Source of the DNA: JAVBMB01 sp031552995
GTDB lineage: Bacteria > Bacillota > Clostridia > Oscillospirales > Butyricicoccaceae
DNA: 13,238 bases
Direction: 5' to 3'
NCBI GenBank assembly: GCA_031552995.1
Contig: JAVBMB010000006.1
Location: 1 to 13,238 of the forward strand
Part shown: positions 1 to 5,821 of the stretch, piece by piece
Layout of the letters: each line of letters opens with the position of its first letter
Numbering within the stretch: position 1 is the first letter of the stretch
Program-made: the position numbers and the translations under genes
Notes under the pieces: model-generated
Told to the model about the DNA's origin: nothing
Databases searched by the model: none
Seen by the model: the letters and a program-made list of their open reading frames with translations, nothing else

Positions 1-1044
1 TTGCTTATGGTGCCGTCAATAATCATGTCAACTATGGGGTTTGCGCCGTCTTATCAGGAGCCGGACACACTGACTATAGCGGCAGGCATCGCGGTGGACA
101 CAGGCGAGCATGGCAGGTACGATGTGACGGTGGAAGTGGCAAAGCCGAAAGCGGACGGAAATTCTGTCGAATCGACGCTTATTGGCGGAAGAGGCAATAC
201 ACTAAGTGACGGGCTTGTAAATGTGGTTAAGCTAGTCGGCCACAGGCTGCACTACAACCACGCCGATATATTCATCATCGGCGACAGTCTTGCGCGCTCC
301 GGGGCTGGGGAGATTATGACATCGATAAGCCGCCAGATAGATTTGCCGATTGCGGGGACGCTGCTTGTCTCCGACTGCGATGCGGCGGATATACTGCGCG
401 CCGAAACGGTCATAACGTCCGTGTGCAGCTACGAGATTGAAGATATTGTGCAGGCCGGGCACAAACTGTCACAGACGCCAAACATGCCGTTTTTTCGCTT
501 TATCAGCGAGGTAAAAGAGAGCGGCATAGACGCTATACTGCCTGTTATCCGGCTGACTGAGGTTGAGAAGAAAAAGACATTCGAGGTCAGCGGCACAGCG
601 CTGTTTTCCGGTGACAAAAAAGTGGCCGAAATAAGCCCTTGGCTGACTCAGTGCCTGATATGGATACGCGGCGACACCGCCGTTGGTTCGCTGGCGTTCG
701 GCGACGCGTCGTATGCCCTTAAAGAAATCAAGTGTAACGTGCAGTGTGACGGCGATGGCGCGAGTATTGAAGCAAAGCTGGTCATAACGCGCATAGATGG
801 GGATCTGAACGAGGAGCAGTCAAGGGCAATGGTCAAGAGTAAGATTGAGCAAGGGATAGAGCAGCTTGTGGATATAACAAAGGTAAACGGGTGCGACCCG
901 ATAGGCATCGGGCGGGTTATGAAACGAACAAACCTGAAGCAGTGGAAAGAGGCAGAGGACAGGTGGGAAGAGCTGTATCGCGATTTCCCTGTCACCGTTT
1001 CGGTGGAAGTCGAATACATCAACACCGGACGTACAGAGGATTAA
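1..1044 (+). CDS. Ger(x)C-family spore germination protein (5' end may lie outside the window)
   Basis: Ger(x)C proteins are the C subunits of germinant receptors in the spore inner membrane; together with A and B subunits they sense nutrients and trigger germination. The reading frame is open from base 1 (TTG codon) to TAA 1042-1044, 347 codons. The family's usual opening after the signal sequence is visible as LTIAAGIAVDTGEHGRYDVTVEV (given here as two pieces, LTIAAGIAVD and GRYDVTVEV, residues about 24-46), followed by the conserved HADIFIIGDSLARSG stretch near residues 86-100 and a C-terminal part resembling the Ger(x)C domain. Residues 1-16 are hydrophobic and could be the end of a signal peptide, but the lipobox cysteine expected just before the LTIAAG block is absent (it reads GFAPSYQEPD). 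Length is slightly below the usual 370-400, so the true start may be upstream. It is followed 25 nt later by a GerAB-like permease, supporting the assignment. Confidence 0.85.
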   Translation: MLMVPSIIMSTMGFAPSYQEPDTLTIAAGIAVDTGEHGRYDVTVEVAKPKADGNSVESTLIGGRGNTLSDGLVNVVKLVGHRLHYNHADIFIIGDSLARSGAGEIMTSISRQIDLPIAGTLLVSDCDAADILRAETVITSVCSYEIEDIVQAGHKLSQTPNMPFFRFISEVKESGIDAILPVIRLTEVEKKKTFEVSGTALFSGDKKVAEISPWLTQCLIWIRGDTAVGSLAFGDASYALKEIKCNVQCDGDGASIEAKLVITRIDGDLNEEQSRAMVKSKIEQGIEQLVDITKVNGCDPIGIGRVMKRTNLKQWKEAEDRWEELYRDFPVTVSVEVEYINTGRTED

Positions 1045-1069
1045 CCGCAGGTTTTTATTGGGAGGCCGA

Positions 1070-2122
1070 ATGAAAAAAACTCTACTCAGCCGTGAGATAT
1101 TCTACCTGGCGATACTGTTTGCAATCGGCGGCACCGCGATAATCGGTCAGCCGGGGGAGATACGCGACAGTTGGCTGGGATGCGCTCTCGTACCGGCTTT
1201 CGCCGTGCCGGTATGCCTGATCTTTTCCGGGTTATCGGCCGGCAATGAGCCGATAATGGCGCTGAAAGCCGCCGTCGGCAAGCACATGGCTCCGGTTTTG
1301 CTGCTATTGCTCTCCGCGGTGGCGATTTTTGTGTGCACAGCTACTGTAAACACATACGTCGAGTATGTCTCCTCGATGTCGATGGTTCTGATGAGACGCT
1401 GGGTGCCGGCGTTTGGCATGTGCCTTATATGTGCAATTATATCGAAGGGGAACACGGCGTCATTTATCAGGATTTGCTGGTCGGTGCTGCCCATTGCGGC
1501 GCTGGTTGTGGCGGTTGTACTGTTTGTGGCGATAAAGGTAATCAGCTTTGGCAACCTGCTGCCTATAGCCGAAAATGGCGTCATGCCGATAGCTAACTTC
1601 GCGATGCGCGGGGTTGTGCTGCAAGTCGCGCCGATGCTATTCATGTTTTTGCGGTTCACGCCGCAGGCAAAAACCCGCCGCCCGGCGGTGCCGGTGCTGC
1701 TTGCCGTTTTGGCCGCTTGTGTTGTACTCTGTCTTCTCAAAATGAAAAATGTCGGCGTGTTGGGCTGGCCGCTTATCGGCGAGTTCAGGTTCCCCGGCAG
1801 TGTAGCGGCCAGTGCGCTTAAGGTCGGAGGGGGTAAGCTGTTAGAACGTTTTGAGCTGTTTATGGTTATTGTCGTCGCCGTGACACAGCCGATAAAAATA
1901 TCGGTTTGCCTCAGTTTTGCGGCCGAAGGGGTGTCAAAGGTCTTCCCGAGGCTGCAAAAATACGCTGTCGAAGCGCTGGCGGCTGCCGTTGCGCTTTTGT
2001 CGCTGATTCCGCCTGACGGCTACCCGATAGAGGGGCAAAGATGGTATCATGTATTGCTGGCTGTCGCGCTGTTAGGCGTCCCGATGGCGCTGTTCGCGTT
2101 AAGGCGTATAAGAAGACGCTGA
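1070..2122 (+). CDS. GerAB-family spore germination permease (B subunit of germinant receptor)
   Basis: This is a polytopic membrane protein of the spore germination B-subunit family (amino-acid-permease fold), which probably forms the germinant-binding, ion-conducting part of the receptor in the spore inner membrane. It has about ten hydrophobic segments over 350 residues, for example residues 8-24, 33-54, 72-95, 112-126, 137-159, 181-199, 210-223 and 264-283. The NLLPIAENGVMPI loop (about residues 163-175) and the ERFELFMVI segment (about 260-268) match the positions of the family's LLP...G and ER-E motifs. I chose ATG 1070 over the TTG at 1058 because GGGAGG at 1060-1065 is a well-placed ribosome binding site. 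It ends with TGA 2120-2122, which touches the terminator stem. The gene lies 25 nt after the gerC-like gene, so the order here is C then B; a gerA subunit is expected upstream of the window. Confidence 0.87.
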   Translation: MKKTLLSREIFYLAILFAIGGTAIIGQPGEIRDSWLGCALVPAFAVPVCLIFSGLSAGNEPIMALKAAVGKHMAPVLLLLLSAVAIFVCTATVNTYVEYVSSMSMVLMRRWVPAFGMCLICAIISKGNTASFIRICWSVLPIAALVVAVVLFVAIKVISFGNLLPIAENGVMPIANFAMRGVVLQVAPMLFMFLRFTPQAKTRRPAVPVLLAVLAACVVLCLLKMKNVGVLGWPLIGEFRFPGSVAASALKVGGGKLLERFELFMVIVVAVTQPIKISVCLSFAAEGVSKVFPRLQKYAVEALAAAVALLSLIPPDGYPIEGQRWYHVLLAVALLGVPMALFALRRIRRR

Positions 2123-2158
2123 ACACCCGTACCGCATTGCACGGTACGGGTGTTTTTA
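2122..2158 (+). terminator. Intrinsic terminator of the germination operon
   Basis: A perfect 13-bp stem (2122-2134 paired with 2142-2154, core ACACCCGTACCG) encloses a 7-nt loop and is followed by a run of T on the plus strand. It begins inside the gerB-like stop codon. On the minus strand the stem is not followed by a T run, so it suits the plus-strand operon better than the convergent minus-strand operon ending at 2170, although it may hinder both. Confidence 0.9.
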
Positions 2159-2169
2159 TTCTAAAGATT

Positions 2170-3381
2170 TTACGCTTCGCTCTCAAACTCCAGGCGAATC
2201 TCATCCGCGGCGCGCGCAAAGCCTTCGCTTGCCGCGTCGTTCCATTCCATCATGCCCTGAGCCGAAATTATACTTCCGCCGCCGCGCCCGCCGTGAGCCG
2301 AGACGAGAGCTTTTAGATGCTTGCCAAAATCGGGGCCGGTCTTGCTTTTGCTGCGGCAGAACATCAAACTGGCCTGCCCGTCCGTGACGCAGGCGAGCAC
2401 AAGCGCTGTCTCGCACATGTCGGTAAGCCTGTCGCACGCCGCTTTAAGAAGCTTTGCGTCCTCGTTTTCGAAGACGCGCACGCACAGCGGCATCTTTCCG
2501 GCGGGTTTCGCCGCAAGCGCCATAATATCGGCCAGTTTGGCAGTCAAAGCCTCTTTCAGCTCCCGGCACTGCTCCTCCAGCTTGTTTTTGCGCTCAAGGG
2601 TGTCCAGTGCCGTCGACGCGCCGCCGGTAAACAACTCGCTGTCGAATGCGCGCTGCAGCGCGTACTGCGCTTCAAATCTGGCGTGAAGCTCATTTTCGGC
2701 GCGTCCGCCGCATTTGAAGTAAATGCGAAACTGCCCGCGCACCATTTTGCCGCCGCATATCAGCAGCCTGCCGACCTCACCCGTGCTTTTGCAGTGCGTA
2801 CCGCCGCAGCCGTTGAAGTCGACGCCCGGTATTTCGACGATGCGCACCTGCTCGTGCGCCGCTGCCTTAGCCGACGTGATGTGCTTCGCCGCCTCATCCG
2901 GCGTCAAAAAGAACACATTTACCGGCAGATCCCGCGCGATTATCTCGTTTGTGAGCCTTTCGGCCTCGAACAACTGCTGCGGCGTCAGTTCGCGGTCGAT
3001 TTCTATGTGCGAGCTTTCGCTCTCGATCCGCAGAATCGATATTTTGCCGCCGAAGTTTTTCTCGATTACGGCGGACATGATATGCTCTCCGAGGTGCTGC
3101 CGCATATGCTCGAGCCGCGTCGGCATGTCTATGCGCATAACCGCAGGGCCCGGCTCAACCGGCTTTTCCAGTATATGCCATATCTCGCCGTCCTGCTCGT
3201 ATACGTCCAGGACAGGTATACCGTCTATCGTACCGGGCTCGCAAGGCTGTCCGCCGCCGCGCGCGTAAAAAACCGTGCGGTCGCAGATTGTTTTCCAGCC
3301 CTCATTTATTTTATCGCAGCTGCGCACGCGGCATTCGCATTCACACTGATACGGAGCCAGGTCATATAGCTTTTCAGTCAT
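2170..3381 (-). CDS. Long AlaX-type alanyl-tRNA editing hydrolase with DHHA1 domain
   Basis: This is a free-standing relative of the alanyl-tRNA synthetase editing domain, 403 residues, probably hydrolysing mischarged Ser- or Gly-tRNA(Ala) in the cytoplasm. The N-terminal part carries the synthetase-like signature TVFYARGGGQP (residues 36-46). The zinc/catalytic site is visible as H92-x3-H96 (EHMRQH) and C192-GGT-H196. A helical linker around residues 240-285 leads to a C-terminal DHHA1 domain ending in a glycine-rich GGRGGGSIISAQG motif near residue 370. The length matches the long AlaX class rather than the short class of about 150-240 residues. ATG 3379-3381 is preceded by GAGGTG (minus strand) at a good distance, and that site overlaps the stop of the upstream HD gene, so the two are co-transcribed and probably translationally coupled. 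The N-terminus has an unusual cysteine cluster (C13, C15, C17, C22, C33). Substrate preference cannot be read from the sequence. Confidence 0.87.
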   Translation of the reverse strand: MTEKLYDLAPYQCECECRVRSCDKINEGWKTICDRTVFYARGGGQPCEPGTIDGIPVLDVYEQDGEIWHILEKPVEPGPAVMRIDMPTRLEHMRQHLGEHIMSAVIEKNFGGKISILRIESESSHIEIDRELTPQQLFEAERLTNEIIARDLPVNVFFLTPDEAAKHITSAKAAAHEQVRIVEIPGVDFNGCGGTHCKSTGEVGRLLICGGKMVRGQFRIYFKCGGRAENELHARFEAQYALQRAFDSELFTGGASTALDTLERKNKLEEQCRELKEALTAKLADIMALAAKPAGKMPLCVRVFENEDAKLLKAACDRLTDMCETALVLACVTDGQASLMFCRSKSKTGPDFGKHLKALVSAHGGRGGGSIISAQGMMEWNDAASEGFARAADEIRLEFESEA

Positions 3382-3391
3382 GCGTCACACC

Positions 3392-4051
3392 TCACAGCAG
3401 CCTTGTGTCGTTTATATCCAGCTCGAACCGCAGGCCGAGGTAATCTGCCGCCTTGCGGCACAGCAGCATGCGCGACATAAATATCTCGAAATAATCCATA
3501 ACGGCGCTTATTCCGGTGTCGATTTTAAGCGACAGCGTAATTCTGCTGTCGGCGGCGCTCACCGTCAGTGATGACGCTTGAACGGCATAGTTCACCCTGT
3601 CGTGTATGTCGCTTGAAATTGACGAGCGCGAGCGAACCCTGCTGCGCCGCACATCGCTCTTGTCGGCCAGTATCAGCGCGGCCGATATAGGGCTTACAGG
3701 GCCGCCCGAGCCCTCGTCGTGATGGCCGATGGCGCTGACGATTTCGCACAGTTCGTGCGCCGGCATACCCATCTTGTCAAGCATGGTGTATGCCAGCATC
3801 GCACTGCTCTGCGCGTGGTCGGTGCGGTTCACTGTGTTGCCGATGTCGTGCATAAAGCCGGCAATGCGCGAGAGTTCGACCGTTCTCTCGTCATAGCCAA
3901 GCTTCTGCAGGATATCTGCCGCCTTTTCAAGCGTAATCCCTGCGTGCGCAAAGCCGTGTTCGGTGTATTTTATACTGCCCATAACATCGTCGCCCCTTTG
4001 AATGAAGGCGCGGATATCGGCGTTCGACTTAACCTGTTCAAATGTTATCAT
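3392..4051 (-). CDS. HD-domain phosphohydrolase-like protein
   Basis: This is a small cytoplasmic protein (219 residues) of the HD superfamily of metal-dependent phosphohydrolases. Visible ligands are H36 (in EHGFAHAG), the paired H68-D69 (GFMHDIGN), H110-H111 (AIGHHDEG) and D130 (ILADKSDVRR). This is a typical HD layout, so catalytic activity is likely but the substrate is unknown. The C-terminal third is serine/arginine-rich and then beta-like and has no motif I recognise. I take ATG 4049-4051 as the start because GGAAGG lies about 9 nt upstream of it. The in-frame ATG at 4058-4060 directly abuts that Shine-Dalgarno sequence and would have no spacing, although it would add only three residues. 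The gene is first in a minus-strand operon, 10 nt ahead of the AlaX gene, and has a good sigma-A promoter at 4088-4116. Confidence 0.82.
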   Translation of the reverse strand: MITFEQVKSNADIRAFIQRGDDVMGSIKYTEHGFAHAGITLEKAADILQKLGYDERTVELSRIAGFMHDIGNTVNRTDHAQSSAMLAYTMLDKMGMPAHELCEIVSAIGHHDEGSGGPVSPISAALILADKSDVRRSRVRSRSSISSDIHDRVNYAVQASSLTVSAADSRITLSLKIDTGISAVMDYFEIFMSRMLLCRKAADYLGLRFELDINDTRLL

Positions 4052-4087
4052 CTCAATCATCCTTCCGGCAGGGCATACCGCCCTAAG

Positions 4088-4116
4088 ATAATAGTATATC
4101 AGACATTTTGGTTCAA
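4088..4116 (-). promoter_or_regulatory. Sigma-A type promoter of the HD/AlaX operon
   Basis: On the minus strand TTGAAC (4111-4116) is separated by exactly 17 nt from TATTAT (4088-4093), about 37 nt upstream of the chosen HD-gene start. The match to the vegetative consensus is good at both hexamers. Confidence 0.7.
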
Positions 4117-4130
4117 TGAAACAACAAAAC

Positions 4131-4159
4131 TTGCATTTTTCCGGCGTTATGGCTATAAT
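4131..4159 (+). promoter_or_regulatory. Sigma-A type promoter of the MATE gene
   Basis: TTGCAT (4131-4136) is followed, after exactly 17 nt, by a consensus TATAAT (4154-4159). The transcript would begin about 25 nt before the MATE start codon. It diverges from the HD/AlaX promoter, with the two -35 elements only 14 nt apart. Confidence 0.75.
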
Positions 4160-4192
4160 TGATATTCAACGGATGCGGAGAGGGGTGGCTGT

Positions 4193-5590
4193 ATGGGTAA
4201 GCTGACCGGCAAAAGCTTTTACAAAGAAATGTTGGCGCTGGCGCTGCCTATTGCGCTTCAAAACCTTATGGCCAGCTGCGCCAACCTTGTGGATACGGCA
4301 ATGGTGACCCGGCTGGGGAATATTCAAATCGCCGCCGTCGGCGTCGCCGGAAGATGGAGCTTTTTTATACACATTGTGCTGTTTGGCATTGCGTCGGGCA
4401 GCTCGGTTCTGCTCTCTCAGTATTGGGGCGCAAAGGATGTGGACGGCATTAAAAAGACGTTCAGCACCGGTATGCTGCTTGGCCTGTGCGCCGCCGCCGT
4501 CTATACCGTGCTGTGTCTGACAATACCCGATAAGATGATTGGCGTGTTTACAAATGAGAGCGAAGTCATCTCGGAGGGCGCAAAATACCTGCGCATCTTC
4601 GGCATAGCAACGATACCAAACTGCTTCGGCTTCATCAGCAGTGTCGCCCGGCGGGCGACCGAAGATGTAAAGACGCCGCTTGTAATTGCCGGCATAACGG
4701 TTTTGACCAATGTGACGTTTAACTACATTTTGATATATGGGCATCTCGGCTTCCCGGCGATGGGTGTAAGCGGCGCGGCGGCAGCAACAACAATCGCGAT
4801 GTTCGTCTATCTTACGCTTTATATTATTTTGGGCAGGCGTCAAAAGCACTTTACGGGTGTGTCGCTTGCACAGATATTCCGGCCGGACAAGGAGTTTTTC
4901 GGCAGATACATCAAGATAGCGGCGCCGGTCCTTTTTAACGAGACGGTATGGGCAATCGCGATGAATATATATAACTACGTATTTTCGATGCAGGGAAGCG
5001 AAAACTATGCCGCCTATACTGTGTTTAACTCGATACAGGAACTGTCGTTTATTTTCTTTGTCGGCATCTGCAACGCCTGCGCGATAATGGTTGGCAAAAT
5101 CATTGGCGCGGGCCGTGTGAGCGAAGCGCACGGTCTTGCCAAGAGGTATCTCATCATGACGCCGCTGCTCGGCGTGTTCGTCGGGCTGACGCTTATACTG
5201 ATACGCAATCCGGTGCTGGACCTGATGAGGGTCGAGACGGAATACGCCCGCAATATCGCGTCCAACCTTCTGCTGTTCTACGGCGTATGGCTGGGGATAA
5301 GAAATATCCCGTACACCGCCGTCGTCGGGATATTCCGCGCCGGAGGGGACACGAAAAGCGGGTTTTACCTCGATGTCGGCACGATGTATTTCTGGTCACT
5401 GCCTATAATTATTATCCTTGCATATGTCGTGCATGTGCCGTTCATCTGGCTGATTATGGCGATGTACCTGTGCGAGGATTCGGTAAAGGCAGTCATATGC
5501 ATAAGATATTTCAACAGCCGTCGCTGGATTCGACAGCTGACGCGAACCGGTGAAAACCCCGAGCTGACACCCGCAGACGGCGAGGAATAA
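4193..5590 (+). CDS. MATE-family multidrug/metabolite efflux transporter
   Basis: This is an integral membrane antiporter of the MATE family (Na+- or H+-coupled export of cationic compounds). At 465 residues it has the usual family length, with about twelve hydrophobic segments in two homologous halves. The N-terminal half opens with the typical ALPIALQNLMASCANLVDTAM-type segment (about residues 17-37), an early MATE hallmark, and continues with GSSVLLSQYWGAKD (about residues 69-82); the second half has the corresponding NACAIMVGKIIGAGR segment (about 292-306). GGAGAGGGG at 4177-4185 is an ample ribosome binding site 7 nt before ATG 4193. It stands alone between its own promoter and terminator. 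The substrate cannot be predicted; the neighbouring tRNA-editing operon is divergent and need not be related. Confidence 0.9.
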   Translation: MGKLTGKSFYKEMLALALPIALQNLMASCANLVDTAMVTRLGNIQIAAVGVAGRWSFFIHIVLFGIASGSSVLLSQYWGAKDVDGIKKTFSTGMLLGLCAAAVYTVLCLTIPDKMIGVFTNESEVISEGAKYLRIFGIATIPNCFGFISSVARRATEDVKTPLVIAGITVLTNVTFNYILIYGHLGFPAMGVSGAAAATTIAMFVYLTLYIILGRRQKHFTGVSLAQIFRPDKEFFGRYIKIAAPVLFNETVWAIAMNIYNYVFSMQGSENYAAYTVFNSIQELSFIFFVGICNACAIMVGKIIGAGRVSEAHGLAKRYLIMTPLLGVFVGLTLILIRNPVLDLMRVETEYARNIASNLLLFYGVWLGIRNIPYTAVVGIFRAGGDTKSGFYLDVGTMYFWSLPIIIILAYVVHVPFIWLIMAMYLCEDSVKAVICIRYFNSRRWIRQLTRTGENPELTPADGEE

Positions 5591-5636
5591 TATCGGCGCC
5601 CGCATAAAGACGGAATAGAGGTTAAATATTTTTTTC

Positions 5637-5666
5637 ACCCGCCGGTGTTGCTGCCGGCGGGTTTTT
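5637..5666 (+). terminator. Intrinsic terminator after the MATE gene
   Basis: A 9-bp GC-rich stem (ACCCGCCGG at 5637-5645 with CCGGCGGGT at 5654-5662) encloses an 8-nt loop and runs into a T tract at 5662-5666. It lies 46 nt after the MATE stop codon. Confidence 0.88.
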
Positions 5667-5700
5667 GCCGCAAACAGCGTCCGATTTGTTTTTATCAACC

Positions 5701-5730
5701 TTGACAGCACCATATCTGGTGTTGTAATAT
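5701..5730 (+). promoter_or_regulatory. Sigma-A type promoter of nrdDG
   Basis: A perfect -35 hexamer TTGACA (5701-5706) is followed after 18 nt by TAATAT (5725-5730). Transcription would start near 5737, giving a leader of about 85 nt before the nrdD GTG. The spacer consists almost entirely of an NrdR-box-like palindrome, which suggests direct promoter occlusion by a repressor. Confidence 0.72.
5707..5722 (+). promoter_or_regulatory. Probable NrdR box
   Basis: GCACCATATCTGGTGT agrees with the known NrdR consensus (ACACWATATWTWGTGT-like; the published form is acaCwAtATaTwgtgt) at 12 of 16 positions and contains the inverted repeat CACCA-TATC-TGGTG. NrdR is the ATP-cone repressor of ribonucleotide reductase operons, and this site sits between the -35 and -10 of the nrdD promoter. 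A second, weaker candidate (9 of 16) is AGACTTCATATCATCA at 5737-5752, 30 bp further on; NrdR boxes usually occur in pairs about three helical turns apart. Confidence 0.68.
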
Positions 5731-5747
5731 GAAATAAGACTTCATAT
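5727..5747. repeat. Inverted repeat ATATGAA-N7-TTCATAT over the nrdD start region
   Basis: Seven-base perfect arms at 5727-5733 and 5741-5747 flank 7 nt. The repeat overlaps the -10 hexamer and the predicted transcription start of nrdD, where a DNA-binding regulator could act. It overlaps the weak second NrdR-box candidate. I do not recognise a specific regulator for it. Confidence 0.4.
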
Positions 5748-5764
5748 CATCAATATTTTGGGGT

Positions 5765-5791
5765 GACGCTCCGTGCTTTTTGCGGGGTGTC
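5765..5791 (+). promoter_or_regulatory. Leader hairpin in the nrdD 5' untranslated region
   Basis: As RNA, 5765-5774 (GACGCUCCGU) pairs with 5782-5791 (GCGGGGUGUC) over ten consecutive base pairs including three G-U wobbles, with a 7-nt loop GCUUUUU. It ends 17 nt before the nrdD ribosome binding site (AGGGGGG at 5809-5815) and is not followed by a T run, so it is not a terminator. I match it to no known riboswitch class; it may stabilise the message or be incidental. Confidence 0.35.
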
Positions 5792-5821
5792 TCGGCAGCA
5801 ATATAAGCAGGGGGGATCACA

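Noticed and set aside
2317..3369. Long plus-strand open frame (350 codons) opposite the AlaX gene
   Set aside because: It is antisense to a gene with clear AlaX motifs, has no family-like sequence, no ribosome binding site, and arises from GC-biased codon use that removes stops on the opposite strand.
4166..5131. Minus-strand open frame (321 codons) opposite the MATE gene
   Set aside because: Low-complexity, Arg/His-rich translation typical of an antisense shadow; the plus-strand MATE gene has promoter, ribosome binding site and terminator.
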